Positions 27,060 to 36,973 of a stretch of DNA of 64,000 nt are shown one piece after another. This DNA comes from Burkholderiales bacterium. GTDB taxonomy: Bacteria > Pseudomonadota > Gammaproteobacteria > Burkholderiales > JABEVD01. The notes under the pieces were generated by a model. That model had not been told where the DNA came from. It saw only the letters and a list, made by a program, of their open reading frames with translations, and ran no database searches. The stretch is from positions 1-64,000 of the forward strand of contig JAIELG010000032.1 in the NCBI GenBank assembly GCA_019753155.1, read 5' to 3'. Both the position numbers and the translations under genes were made by a program. The first letter of the stretch is position 1, and the number at the start of each line of letters is the position of its first letter.

Positions 27060-29243
27060 TCAGGGGTTTCCTAACTGCATTTCAGGCATCGGTGCGCCGA
27101 GATAGTAACCCTGGGCGTACTCGACCCCCATATCCTGAAGCGCCTGCAGGATCTCTTTCGATTCGACATATTCGGCCACGACCAGTATTCCCAGATCCTG
27201 GCACAGTCGGCTCAGATTGCGCACCAGGGTATAATCGATCTTCGAATGCAGGATGTTCCTGACGAATTCTCCATCCATTTTCACGAAATCGAACTGGAGT
27301 TCGCGCAGGTAATGGAATGAATTGTAGCCGCTGCCGAAATCGTCCAGGGCGAAAGAGAATCCTTTCTTCCTCAATTCCGTGAGGAATTTCCTCATGTTCG
27401 TCATGTCGCCTATGGCGTCCCGCTCCAGGATTTCGAAAACCAGGCTTCTCGGAGGTATGTCAAGATCGCTGCAAAACTGTTCCGCAAAACCGAGCACCCC
27501 CCGCCCCTGGATTTCCTGTGCGGAGAGGTTGATGAATAACCTGGGAACACCCTGTTTCAGCGCCATCTTTTCCTTCAGCAGGCTCAGGGATTTGCGGATG
27601 ATGACTCTGTCGAGTTCCCTGCCGAGGCCGTATTTTTCTATCGTTTCGATGAACATTCCGGCCGACACGGCAGCTTCCCCCGGCTCGCAAAGCCGGGCCA
27701 GCGTTTCATGGGCGAAAATCTTGCCCGTCCTGCAGTCGAAAATGGGCTGGAAGAAAGGAGTGATATGGTCTTTCTTCAATGAATTGCGCAATATCTCCGC
27801 ATTGATCCTGTTGGAACGGTTGGCTTGGATTTCCTGTTCCAGGGCTTCCATTTGCCCGATGGAATCTTTCCCCATTGCCTTGGCGCGATACAGTCCGAGA
27901 TCCACGACGGCCATCAGGTCCGAAGCATTTTGCGCATCCTGCGGGTAAGTGACGATGCCTATCGAAGTCGTGATATGGAAATGCGCGCCATTCGTGTCTT
28001 CGAAAATGGTGTCGCGCAGTTGCGTCCTCAGCTTTTCCGCGACGGCGATGCCGCCTTCCTTTCCCGTTTCGGTGAGAATGATCGCAAATTCGTCGCCCCC
28101 GATGCGGGTTGCGAGATCGCCCTTGCGCATCGCCGAACGAACGGTTTCCGCCACACCCTTCAAAACCCCATCGCCGCAGGGATGACCGTAGGTATCGTTG
28201 ACATCCTTGAAATCGTCCAGATCGAGCATGAGCACGATGAATTCATGGTTGTGACGTTCGGAACGCCCGATCTCGTAATCGAGCATGTCGGTGAAATAAT
28301 GGCGGTTGTAAAGTCCCGTCAAGGGATCGTGGGATGAGTAATATTCGAGTTCGGACATGGTCCGGTTCAAGGCTTTGCTCGAACCCACCACCATCACCAT
28401 GACCGCGAGAATCGAGCGGATCACGCTTTCCTCCTGGGGGACCAGGTGTTTGATCGATCCGAATGCGATCCCGAGCAGCCCTGCCAATTTGAGCGTATCC
28501 ATCTCCGGGACGGATACCGTGATCATCTTGATATCTCCAAGCGTCTCGCATCCGGCCGAGACCGGGATTTGGAACTCCTCGATATCCATGAACGCATCCT
28601 GGGGAAGATTGAGCTGTCCGACCATTTCGCGCGTGAGGTTCATTCTTACCTGGGATTTGATTTCATCCGAATAGTCGCCGAGGTAATAGACGTAAAGCAG
28701 AAGACTGTTGTTTTCCTTGAATGCAATGAAGAAGAAGTTGAATGGAAAGATGTCATGGAAATCGACAAGGATTTGCTGCACAAAAGTTTTCCATTGGGAA
28801 ACTTTTTCGTAGGAGAGAATGATGTTCTCGAGCACATGGCTCTGCCTTTCGAAAAGATCCTTTTCGATCAGGGTCCCCGCCAGGGTTTCGACGGTATCCT
28901 TGAAGTCGAGCATGATCCGTTTCAGATGTTCGCTGCTTTCGTGCCATTGCTGATCGCGGTTTTTCAGCAGGATCGAAAGGGAAGCGTTGAGCCGGCAGGA
29001 GCGCGCAATTTCATTTTGCAGGCGCCCGCCTATCCCGTTCTTTTCCGCTTCGCTCAGGCTGGAGCTTTCCAGTTGACGGATGCTGGCTTGCAGGTTTTCG
29101 CCGATCTCGGAATTGACGTTCTGGACCAGATCCCCCATGTTGCTTGTGGCAAGCCGGGTATGGGTCTGGCCTTCCAGCAAGGCTGCGAAACGCAACAGAA
29201 CCTGCTGGCGCAGGGCTTCGAGATTCCGGGGAACCAGGCTCAT
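27060..29243 (-). CDS. GGDEF-EAL protein translationally coupled to a di-iron ODP sensor
   Basis: Predicted 727 aa. The ATG at 29243 shares its first base with the stop of the ODP gene (TGATG). An N-terminal helical and GAF-like region (about 1-270, no membrane helix) precedes GGDEF (about 280-440, DLDDFKDVNDTYGH and intact RIGGDEFAIIL) and EAL (about 465-725). The EAL signature reads ETL, with the metal-binding Glu kept, and DDFGSGYNSF is present, so phosphodiesterase activity is possible. The coupling to the ODP gene suggests that the sensor feeds this enzyme; inference. Confidence 0.9.
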   Translation of the reverse strand: MSLVPRNLEALRQQVLLRFAALLEGQTHTRLATSNMGDLVQNVNSEIGENLQASIRQLESSSLSEAEKNGIGGRLQNEIARSCRLNASLSILLKNRDQQWHESSEHLKRIMLDFKDTVETLAGTLIEKDLFERQSHVLENIILSYEKVSQWKTFVQQILVDFHDIFPFNFFFIAFKENNSLLLYVYYLGDYSDEIKSQVRMNLTREMVGQLNLPQDAFMDIEEFQIPVSAGCETLGDIKMITVSVPEMDTLKLAGLLGIAFGSIKHLVPQEESVIRSILAVMVMVVGSSKALNRTMSELEYYSSHDPLTGLYNRHYFTDMLDYEIGRSERHNHEFIVLMLDLDDFKDVNDTYGHPCGDGVLKGVAETVRSAMRKGDLATRIGGDEFAIILTETGKEGGIAVAEKLRTQLRDTIFEDTNGAHFHITTSIGIVTYPQDAQNASDLMAVVDLGLYRAKAMGKDSIGQMEALEQEIQANRSNRINAEILRNSLKKDHITPFFQPIFDCRTGKIFAHETLARLCEPGEAAVSAGMFIETIEKYGLGRELDRVIIRKSLSLLKEKMALKQGVPRLFINLSAQEIQGRGVLGFAEQFCSDLDIPPRSLVFEILERDAIGDMTNMRKFLTELRKKGFSFALDDFGSGYNSFHYLRELQFDFVKMDGEFVRNILHSKIDYTLVRNLSRLCQDLGILVVAEYVESKEILQALQDMGVEYAQGYYLGAPMPEMQLGNP

Positions 29244-30019
29244 CAGGCCCCCTCGCGGAAATGGCCGCTTTCGGTCATGAGGTCGATGCCGCATTGCAAT
29301 TCCCTGAACCAGATCAGGAAATCCTTCACTGCCTGGCCCCGGTATACAGGGCCATGCTGCGGGGCGATGAGATGGATATCCAGCTTCGAAACCGCATCGA
29401 CCCATATTTTCGCCGCCTTGTTCGAGCACATGTAGCGGCGATGAAAGCCTTCGATATAGGGCAGGTGCGCGCTGAAATCGTCCACGAAGGCATAATCCCG
29501 GTCCGGCGGCAGCATGGCGGCACCTATGTCGCCGGTGAACAGGATTCTGGATGCGGGGTCGTAAACATTGATTTGCCCTTCGGAGTGCAGGAAGTGTGCC
29601 GGAACGAGCTGCAAATCGAATCCGGGGCAGATTTCGAGCGGCAATCCTGCGTCGGGCACCCCGACGAATCGCTTCATTCTTTCCCCCAGAATACCGTAGT
29701 GCGGCAGAAAGCGCATCCAGATGCGGGATACATATACCGGTGCGCCCGTGATCTCCAGCCATGTCGAAATGCCGCCGACTATATCGGGATCCTGATGGGA
29801 AAGGATGATCCCCTTCAGCTTGTCCGGCCCGATATAACGCAGCATCTCCGCCAACACGCGGGGCATTACGCCGAACCCGCCGGGGTCGAGCAGTACGCCG
29901 CAATCGTCGTGCAGAACCAGATACTGATTGGACCTTATTCCGTCTTCTTCCCCCGGCTCGCTTTCGTTCAGCAGTATGAACTTATGGCTTTCGCTGCCAT
30001 ACAGTACGACATTGCGCAT
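29243..30019 (-). CDS. Oxygen-binding di-iron protein (ODP), flavodiiron-type beta-lactamase fold
   Basis: Predicted 258 aa with no flavodoxin domain. Ligands by alignment to flavodiiron proteins: His75, Asp77 (in place of Glu) and Asp79 in SHQDPD; His145 in AHFLHSEG; Asp164 in FTGDIGA; His222 in APQHGP. The sixth position is Ile80 rather than His. This HxDxD pattern is the one seen in ODPs, which Treponema uses as oxygen/iron sensors in chemotaxis. A redox enzyme is less likely since no electron-donor domain is present. Its stop overlaps the start of the GGDEF-EAL gene by one base. Confidence 0.82.
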   Translation of the reverse strand: MRNVVLYGSESHKFILLNESEPGEEDGIRSNQYLVLHDDCGVLLDPGGFGVMPRVLAEMLRYIGPDKLKGIILSHQDPDIVGGISTWLEITGAPVYVSRIWMRFLPHYGILGERMKRFVGVPDAGLPLEICPGFDLQLVPAHFLHSEGQINVYDPASRILFTGDIGAAMLPPDRDYAFVDDFSAHLPYIEGFHRRYMCSNKAAKIWVDAVSKLDIHLIAPQHGPVYRGQAVKDFLIWFRELQCGIDLMTESGHFREGA

Positions 30020-30177
30020 CCCGATTCCAATCTAAATTTGGTATTGTCCGCGATTATAGCAGGGGTTTTATACCGAGTATAATGTTCCGTTGCGGCGGCA
30101 TTTGCGGAACAATACTGGATTCATCCCTTCCTATCGGATATTCTTCGTCTGACGTTTCAATTTGAATCGGTGAAAAT

Positions 30178-32046
30178 ATGGGCAAAAAATCCAACCTCGC
30201 AACGCTCTCGCTCGCAGCCCTGGGAATAGTCTACGGCGATATAGGGACCAGCCCGCTTTATACGCTGAACACGATTTTTACCGCAGGATTGCATCCCGTT
30301 CCGTTGAATCAGGAAAACATCCTGGGCATTCTTTCCCTGATTTTCTGGTCGCTGATGATCGTCGTATCCTTCAAGTACGTTGCGTTCATCATGCATGCCG
30401 ACAACCGGGGGGAAGGCGGGATCATGGCGCTGCTGGCCCTGGTCCTCGGCAAGCTCGGCAATAATGAAAAACGCCGAGCGGTAATCCTGATGCTGGGCAT
30501 ATTCGGCACGGCCCTGTTTTACGGGGATGGCGTCATCACGCCGGCCATTTCCGTCCTGTCCGCAGTGGAAGGGTTGCAGGTGGCAAGTCCGATGTTCAAG
30601 AGCTATGTCATCCCGATCACGCTTGCGATCCTGTTCGGCCTGTTTTTTTTCCAGCGCAAGGGCACTGCCGGCGTCGGCGCCCTGTTTGGCCCCGTCATGT
30701 GCCTCTGGTTTTCGGTCCTGATGCTGCTCGGCATCATGAACATCCTGACTGAGCCGCTGGTATTCAATGCGCTCAACCCCATGCGCGGCATCCTTTTTCT
30801 GGTCGGGAATCCCTGGCTCGGCTTTCTTTCCCTGGGCGGAGTCGTCCTGGCGCTGACGGGCGCGGAAGCGCTTTACGCGGATATGGGGCATTTCGGAAGG
30901 CACCCCATACAGCTTGCCTGGTTCGCTTTCGTCATGCCTGCCCTGGTGCTCAATTATTTCGGGCAGGGCGCGTTGCTGATTCACAATCCGAAAGCGATCG
31001 AAAACCCGTTCTTCCTGCTTGCGCCGAATTGGGCGCTCTATCCGCTCGTCATTCTTTCCACCATCGCGACCGTGATCGCTTCCCAGGCAGTCATTTCCGG
31101 AGCGTTCTCGATGACGAGCCAGGCGATGCGGCTGGGTTACTCCCCCAGGATGGAGACCCAGCACACGTCCGAGGAGGAAATCGGGCAGATTTATGTGCCG
31201 GGGATCAACTGGACCCTGATGGTGGCCGTGACCGCGCTGGTCCTGGGATTCAGGTCTTCCACGAGCCTTGCTTCGGCTTACGGCATCGCCGTGACCGGAA
31301 CCATGGTCGTGACGACCATACTGGCTTTCATCGTCGTTCGCAGGTTGTGGGGATGGGGGCGGATCAGGGGAGGGTTGCTGATTATCTTTCTTCTGATTGT
31401 CGACATGGGTTTTTTCAGCGCCAACCTGATCAAGATAGAGGAAGGAGGATGGTTTCCCCTGACATTCGGCTTGGGCATATTCATCCTGATGACCACATGG
31501 AAGCGTGGCAGGGTGCTTTTGGGCGAGCGCATGAAACGCGATTCGATCGATCTCGCGCCCTTCGTGGCAGCGCTGGTCCCGGATTCGGTCGTCAGGGTGC
31601 CGGGGACGGCCATTTTCCTGACGGCCAATCCGGACGGCGTGCCGCATGCGCTCCTGCACAACATGAAACACAACAAGGTGCTGCATGACAGGGTGGTGAT
31701 CCTGACCCTGCGCGTGCTGGATATCCCGCATGTTTCGCCCGATGAGCGCATCGAGTATAAATCCCTGCCCAACAGCTTCCACAGCATCATCGTGCGGTTT
31801 GGCTTCAAGGACGAGCCGAATCTGCCGAAGGCGCTGGCTTCCCAGCAATATCTGGCCCTGGAGCCGATGGAAACGTCCTACTTCCTCTCGCGGGAAACGC
31901 TCATCCCGAAGGCCGGCTCCAGGGAGATGGCATTGTGGCGGGAGAAGCTGTTTGTCGCCATGTTCCGCAATGCAGGCAGCGCGGTCACTTTTTTCAGCCT
32001 CCCCCCCAATCGCGTGGTCGAGGTCGGCGCCCAGATCGTGCTGTAG
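30178..32046 (+). CDS. kup: Potassium uptake protein Kup
   Basis: Predicted 622 aa, normal for Kup/Trk-independent low-affinity K+/H+ symporters. About twelve membrane helices (1-430) starting with LAALGIVYGDIGTSPLYT, then a cytoplasmic C-terminal domain (about 440-622). Convergent with pepN (4 nt apart). A TATAAT at 30078-30083 lies upstream without a good -35. Confidence 0.97.
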   Translation: MGKKSNLATLSLAALGIVYGDIGTSPLYTLNTIFTAGLHPVPLNQENILGILSLIFWSLMIVVSFKYVAFIMHADNRGEGGIMALLALVLGKLGNNEKRRAVILMLGIFGTALFYGDGVITPAISVLSAVEGLQVASPMFKSYVIPITLAILFGLFFFQRKGTAGVGALFGPVMCLWFSVLMLLGIMNILTEPLVFNALNPMRGILFLVGNPWLGFLSLGGVVLALTGAEALYADMGHFGRHPIQLAWFAFVMPALVLNYFGQGALLIHNPKAIENPFFLLAPNWALYPLVILSTIATVIASQAVISGAFSMTSQAMRLGYSPRMETQHTSEEEIGQIYVPGINWTLMVAVTALVLGFRSSTSLASAYGIAVTGTMVVTTILAFIVVRRLWGWGRIRGGLLIIFLLIVDMGFFSANLIKIEEGGWFPLTFGLGIFILMTTWKRGRVLLGERMKRDSIDLAPFVAALVPDSVVRVPGTAIFLTANPDGVPHALLHNMKHNKVLHDRVVILTLRVLDIPHVSPDERIEYKSLPNSFHSIIVRFGFKDEPNLPKALASQQYLALEPMETSYFLSRETLIPKAGSREMALWREKLFVAMFRNAGSAVTFFSLPPNRVVEVGAQIVL

Positions 32047-32050
32047 TCTA

Positions 32051-34636
32051 CTAGGAAAGGCTCTTCGAGACGATCTCGAAGGTGTCCCTGGAGAGGGCCG
32101 ATGAGCCGAGCATGAGTTCCAGATGGCGCTTCATCGTGGTGCCCCTGCGAGGCTCGATCCGCTTCCAGCGGCTGAAAGCGGATGCGAGTCTGGAGGCGAC
32201 CTGGGGATTGAGTCTGTCGATTGCGAGCACCCACTCCGAGATGAATTCGTAACCTGCCTCGGTGTGGAAATGAAGCGGATTCGAATGCGCGAAAGCGCCG
32301 ATCAGGGCTCTCACCTTGTTGGGGTTTTTCGCATCGAATGCCTTGTGGGAGGCGAGACTTTTCACGATATCCAGCGTGCCGGGCAGGGGGGAAGTCGCCT
32401 GGATCGAGAACCACTTGTCGAGAACCAGCGCATCTTTTTTCCATTTCTCGTAAAAGGCGTCCAGGGAAAAGGTTCTCTCCAGGCAATCGAGTCCGGCCAA
32501 TGCCTGCAAGGCCGCAAGGCTTTCCGTCATGTTGACGGATTTGGCGAACTGCTCGCAGCAGGCTGCAACAATGTCCTTTTCCGGGATTTCCATCAGGAAT
32601 CCGAGGCAGAGATTCCTGAGCGACCTCGATCCGGAATCCTTCGCGGGCAATGAGTATAGTTCGAGAAATGGCGTCCTCAATTCCCCCGCCAGCGCAACCC
32701 TGACTGATTTGCGGGCAGCATGCACCTGTTCCGGGTCGAAAGCCTCGATCTCCTCGGCGATTTCCGTCTCCGAGGGGAGGGTGAGCACCAGACTCTTGAA
32801 TGCCGGGTCGGTGGAATCCCGGAGGATTTTGCCGAACGCCTGAACAAGGCGCGCATCGAGTCCATCGGAACCGCCTTTCGCCAGGCCGAGCAGCGCTTTC
32901 ATCACGAGCCGTTGCCCCGCATCCCAGCGGTTGAACGAATCGGTGTCATGCATCATCAAAAAAGCGAGATCGTCGTCAGAATAGGGAAAATCGAGCTTCA
33001 CGGGCGCGGAAAAGCCGCGCAGCAGGGATGGGACGGGCGGATGGTCGATGTTGACGAAAGTGAAGCTTTCCTCCCTTTTCCTGAGTTCGAGGATGCGGCT
33101 CGATGCTACAGCCCTGGGTTCGCCATCGAGTTGAAGTCCGATCTCACGACCGTCCTTGCCGAGGAGTCCGATTTCGACCGGAATGTGGAACGCTTCCTTG
33201 AATGGCTGCCCTGGAGTCGCCGGGCAGGATTGGGCGATTTTCAGCGTGTAGGTCTTCCTTTCACCGTCGTAATGAGGTTCGACTTCGAGCTTGGGCGTTC
33301 CGGCCTGGGAATACCAGAGCCTGAACTGGGAAAGATCGATCCCTGTCGCGCCTTCCATCGCGCTCACGAAATCGTCGGTCGTGACGGCCGTTCCGTCATG
33401 GCGCCTGAAATATTCATCCATGCCGTTCCTGAACCCCGTTTTGTTCAGGATCGAACGCATCATCCTGACGACTTCCGCCCCTTTGGAATAGACGGTTGAG
33501 GTATAGAAGTTGCTGATTTCGATATAGGATTCCGGCCTCACGGGATGCGCCATGGGGCCTGCATCTTCAGTGAACTGGTAGGCTTTCAGGTTGCGCACGT
33601 CGCGGATGCGCTTGACCGGCCTGGAATTCATGTCGGCCGAGAATTCCTGGTCACGGAATACCGTCAATCCCTCCTTCAGGGAGAGCTGGAACCAGTCCCG
33701 GCATGTGACCCGGTTTCCGGTCCAGTTATGGAAATATTCGTGACCGATCACGCCCTCTATGGCCTCGAAATCCGCATCGGTTGCGGTTTCTTCGGTTGCG
33801 AGCACGTATTTCGCATTGAAAATATTGAGTCCCTTGTTCTCCATCGCGCCCATGTTGAAATCGGAAACTGCGACGATCATGTACCTGTCGAGATCGTAGG
33901 AGAGGCCGAAATGCTGCTCGTCCCAGTCCATCGCGCGCTTGAGGGAGGCCATGGCATGGCCGCATTTGTGCGCATTTCCCGGCTCGGTATAGATCTGGAG
34001 CAGCACCCTGCGCTTTTGCGCCGTGACGAACTCGTCCTCGAATTTATCGAGATTCCCTGCGACGAGCGCGAAGAGATAGGCTGGCTTGCGGTAGGGATCG
34101 ACCCATTTTGCCCAATGGCGGTGCTTGTCGTAAACGCCTTCGCCCACCAGATTGCCGTTGGAGAGCAGGACCGGGCATTGTTTCTTGCTTGCGATGATCG
34201 TCGTCGAATAGCGCGACATGACGTCGGGGCGATCGGGGAAGTACGTGATTTTCCTGAATCCTTCGGCTTCGCACTGGGTATAGAAGTTGCCGTTCGAGCG
34301 GTAAAGCCCCATGAGCGAAGTGTTCACTTCAGGATGGATGCAGGTGGTGATTTCCAGGATGAATTCGTCCGGAACGTTGAAGATGCTGAGCCCGTCCTCA
34401 TCCTTTGCATATTCTCCTGTGCGCAGGGCGTTTCCGTTCAAGGCGATCTCGTCGAGTTCGAGTTGGGCGCCGTTGAGCCTCATTTCCTTGTGCGGATTGG
34501 CCAGATTTCTCGACGCCAGCATTCTCGAATGGACCTGGGTGTGGCTGTCGCGGATGTCGAAGCGCAGATCGATTTGGTCGATGAGGAATGGGGGAGGGGT
34601 ATAGTCTTTGAGGTGTATGGTTTTAGGGTTCGACAT
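32051..34636 (-). CDS. pepN: Aminopeptidase N (M1 family)
   Basis: Predicted 861 aa. The ATG at 34636 follows the ylqF stop by 1 nt (TGACATG); the upstream frame is a shadow. GAMEN substrate motif in NMGAMENKGLN and zinc site HEYFHNWTGNR with the downstream Glu, then the long C-terminal helical domain, as in E. coli PepN. Cytoplasmic zinc aminopeptidase. Confidence 0.97.
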   Translation of the reverse strand: MSNPKTIHLKDYTPPPFLIDQIDLRFDIRDSHTQVHSRMLASRNLANPHKEMRLNGAQLELDEIALNGNALRTGEYAKDEDGLSIFNVPDEFILEITTCIHPEVNTSLMGLYRSNGNFYTQCEAEGFRKITYFPDRPDVMSRYSTTIIASKKQCPVLLSNGNLVGEGVYDKHRHWAKWVDPYRKPAYLFALVAGNLDKFEDEFVTAQKRRVLLQIYTEPGNAHKCGHAMASLKRAMDWDEQHFGLSYDLDRYMIVAVSDFNMGAMENKGLNIFNAKYVLATEETATDADFEAIEGVIGHEYFHNWTGNRVTCRDWFQLSLKEGLTVFRDQEFSADMNSRPVKRIRDVRNLKAYQFTEDAGPMAHPVRPESYIEISNFYTSTVYSKGAEVVRMMRSILNKTGFRNGMDEYFRRHDGTAVTTDDFVSAMEGATGIDLSQFRLWYSQAGTPKLEVEPHYDGERKTYTLKIAQSCPATPGQPFKEAFHIPVEIGLLGKDGREIGLQLDGEPRAVASSRILELRKREESFTFVNIDHPPVPSLLRGFSAPVKLDFPYSDDDLAFLMMHDTDSFNRWDAGQRLVMKALLGLAKGGSDGLDARLVQAFGKILRDSTDPAFKSLVLTLPSETEIAEEIEAFDPEQVHAARKSVRVALAGELRTPFLELYSLPAKDSGSRSLRNLCLGFLMEIPEKDIVAACCEQFAKSVNMTESLAALQALAGLDCLERTFSLDAFYEKWKKDALVLDKWFSIQATSPLPGTLDIVKSLASHKAFDAKNPNKVRALIGAFAHSNPLHFHTEAGYEFISEWVLAIDRLNPQVASRLASAFSRWKRIEPRRGTTMKRHLELMLGSSALSRDTFEIVSKSLS

Positions 34637-34637
34637 G

Positions 34638-35471
34638 TCAGTGAGCTTCCGGTTTTTCCAGGCTGATGCGGCCGATTTTGCCGCTTCTGAATTCATTCAA
34701 GAGGATTTCCGCCGATTTTTCCATATCGACAGCACAGCCGACTTTCAGGCAACCGCGGCGGCGGCCTATTGCCTCGATGAGTTCGGTTCCGTCCTGCGGC
34801 AGGGCATCGAATCCGTAACGCTCCCGCAGCAATTCCGGGTAATTCACGATGAGATAATTCGCGACGAATTTCGCGACTTCAATGGAGTCCATTGCATTTT
34901 TTCCGATCGCGCCGGTTGCGGCAAGATTGTATCCGCTCGTCTCGTTTTCGATTTTTGGCCAGGTGATGCCGGGAGTGTCGACGAGCAGGAGGCCTTTTTC
35001 GAGTTCGATATGCTGCTGCATCTTCGTGACTGCGGGCTCGTCCGCGACCTTCGCTGTTTTTCTTCCCGTGAGGGCATTGATCAGAGTCGACTTGCCCGCG
35101 TTAGGTATTCCCATGATCATGACTCGCAGCGGCTTCAGGAGCGTGCCGCGAGTGGGGCCAAGTTTTCTGCAAAGTTTCGGGACGGCTTTCGCATCGAGCG
35201 GCTTTTTCATCGAAAGCGCAAGCGCCGCCGTTCCCGGCTTGCTTTCCATGCTCGATATCCAGCGCTGCGTGATTTCGGGATCGGCGAGATCGCTCTTGTT
35301 CAGTATCTTGAGGCAGGGTTTTGCGCCCCGTAGCGCCGCGATCATCGGATTTTCGCTCGAATGCGGCAGCCTCGCATCCAGCACCTCGATGACGACATCG
35401 ATCGAGGGCATGGCGTCAGCGATGTCCCGCCTCGCCTTGTTCATGTGCCCGGGATACCACTGTATGCTCAT
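34638..35471 (-). CDS. ylqF: Circularly permuted ribosome-assembly GTPase YlqF/RbgA
   Basis: Predicted 277 aa. GTPase motifs come in permuted order: ILNKSDLAD (G4), then GIPNAGKST (G1) and VDTPGI (G3). The start QWYPGHMNKAR is the classic RbgA N-terminus. Acts in late 50S assembly. Codirectional with pepN and hemN with gaps of 1 and 6 nt. Confidence 0.95.
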   Translation of the reverse strand: MSIQWYPGHMNKARRDIADAMPSIDVVIEVLDARLPHSSENPMIAALRGAKPCLKILNKSDLADPEITQRWISSMESKPGTAALALSMKKPLDAKAVPKLCRKLGPTRGTLLKPLRVMIMGIPNAGKSTLINALTGRKTAKVADEPAVTKMQQHIELEKGLLLVDTPGITWPKIENETSGYNLAATGAIGKNAMDSIEVAKFVANYLIVNYPELLRERYGFDALPQDGTELIEAIGRRRGCLKVGCAVDMEKSAEILLNEFRSGKIGRISLEKPEAH

Positions 35472-35477
35472 GCCGGG

Positions 35478-36863
35478 TCAGATGACCTTGGAATACTTGA
35501 TCTGATTCTCGTCGAGCGCGAGATACCTGTCGAAAACCATGCAGATATTGCGGATCAGGAGACGCCCCTTGGGACTCACCCCGATCGCCGCCTCGTCGAG
35601 TATGATCAGTCCTTCCTTTTCATACTCCCCGAGTATGGTCAGCTCGGATGCGAAATAGTCGTCGAAGCGGATGGAGAACTTCGATTCGAGTTCCGGCTTG
35701 GAGAGTGCGAAATGGCACATCAATGCCTGGATGATGTCGCGGCGCAACAGATCGTCGGCGGAGAGGACAAGGCCGCGCATGATCGGCAGTTCGTTGTTGT
35801 CGATTTGCGCATAGTATTCTTCGAGCGATCTGAAATTCTGGCTGTAGGTGGGGCCGATTTTGCCTATCGCGCTCACGCCGAGCGCAACGAGGTCGCAGTC
35901 GGCATGAGTCGAATAGCCCTGGAAATTGCGATGCAGCTTTCCCTGGTTCTGTGCGATGGCGAGCTCGTCCGAGGGTTTTGCGAAATGGTCCATGCCGATA
36001 TAGACGAAGCCCGCAGAAGTCAGGAGGCGGATCGTCTGGCCCAGTATGTCGAGCTTTTCGCCGGGGGAAGGCAATTCCTTTTCCTCGATGCGCCGTTGCG
36101 GCTTGAATACGAGGGGAAGGTGCGCGTAATTGTAGATCGAGATCCTGTCGGGCGCAGCCTCGATCACCTTGGCCAGCGTTTTCAGGAAACCCTGCACGCT
36201 TTGCCTGGGCAGGCCGTAGATGAGGTCGATGCTGACCGATTTAAAACCTTCGCGTCTGGCTGCCCGGATGACGCGCAGGGTTTCCTCCTCGCTCTGTATC
36301 CTGTTGACCGCGAGCTGCACTTCCGGGTCGAAGTCCTGCACACCGAGGCTGATCCGGTTGAAGCCGATGTCCGCGAGGAGCGAGATGGTTTCGTCGTTCA
36401 CCTTCCTGGGGTCGATCTCTATGGAATATTCCCCCCCGTCGACCAGCTTGAAGCGCTCTCCGATCTTTCCCATGAGCGAACGCATTTCCCCGTCGGAAAG
36501 GAAGGTCGGCGTCCCTCCCCCCCAATGCAGCTGCTCGACCGGGGAGTCCTTGCCGAAAATCTCCCCCTGCATTTCGATTTCCCTGAAAAGGTAGCCCAGG
36601 TATTCGCCGGCCCTGGATTTGTCCTTGGTAATCACCTTGTTGCAGGCGCAGTAATAACAAACCGTGTTGCAGAAAGGCAGGTGGACGTATATCGAGAGCG
36701 GGTTCGAAGTGTCGCGCTTTTGCCCCCATGCGCGGTAGTCGTCGGGTGAGAAAGTCTTGACGAACCGGTCTGCCGTGGGGTAGGAAGTGTAGCGTGGGCC
36801 GTTCCGATCCAGTCTTCTGATCAGATCGATATCCACTTCGAGTGGCGTAAACGCTTCGCCCAT
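35478..36863 (-). CDS. hemN: Oxygen-independent coproporphyrinogen III oxidase HemN
   Basis: Predicted 461 aa. The ATG at 36863 has AGGAG upstream; the longer frame to 36902 runs into the promoter. Radical-SAM cluster motif FCNTVCYYCACN, GGGTP SAM motif, and the HemN C-terminal domain; length and NFQGYSTHADCDL mark true HemN rather than HemW. Makes protoporphyrinogen IX precursor without oxygen. Its promoter carries an FNR box at the class II position. Confidence 0.96.
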   Translation of the reverse strand: MGEAFTPLEVDIDLIRRLDRNGPRYTSYPTADRFVKTFSPDDYRAWGQKRDTSNPLSIYVHLPFCNTVCYYCACNKVITKDKSRAGEYLGYLFREIEMQGEIFGKDSPVEQLHWGGGTPTFLSDGEMRSLMGKIGERFKLVDGGEYSIEIDPRKVNDETISLLADIGFNRISLGVQDFDPEVQLAVNRIQSEEETLRVIRAARREGFKSVSIDLIYGLPRQSVQGFLKTLAKVIEAAPDRISIYNYAHLPLVFKPQRRIEEKELPSPGEKLDILGQTIRLLTSAGFVYIGMDHFAKPSDELAIAQNQGKLHRNFQGYSTHADCDLVALGVSAIGKIGPTYSQNFRSLEEYYAQIDNNELPIMRGLVLSADDLLRRDIIQALMCHFALSKPELESKFSIRFDDYFASELTILGEYEKEGLIILDEAAIGVSPKGRLLIRNICMVFDRYLALDENQIKYSKVI

Positions 36864-36891
36864 GTTTGCTCCTGCACTATAAAAACCTGAT

Positions 36892-36933
36892 ATTATCGCC
36901 AATTGTATAACGAAACGATTTGATCTAAATCAC
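36892..36933 (-). promoter_or_regulatory. FNR-dependent class II promoter of hemN
   Basis: TTGAT-CTAA-ATCAC (36920-36933) matches the FNR consensus TTGAT-N4-ATCAA at 9 of 10 bases. On the minus strand a GATAAT box lies at 36892-36897. With the start point about 7 bp past that box, the FNR site centres at about -41.5, the class II activation position. The site is also about 47 bp upstream of the fnr start, where it could serve autoregulation. Confidence 0.72.
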
Positions 36934-36973
36934 AATCCATGCCATATTTGATCGTCATGGGACGGAGTCTATC

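Noticed and set aside
27060-29903. A 947-aa GGDEF-EAL protein starting at 29903
   Set aside because: The first 220 residues read the ODP gene in the wrong frame; the true start overlaps the ODP stop at 29243.
30157-31848. 563-aa minus-strand frame opposite kup
   Set aside because: Low-complexity His/Arg/Gln-rich antisense shadow of a clear transporter gene.
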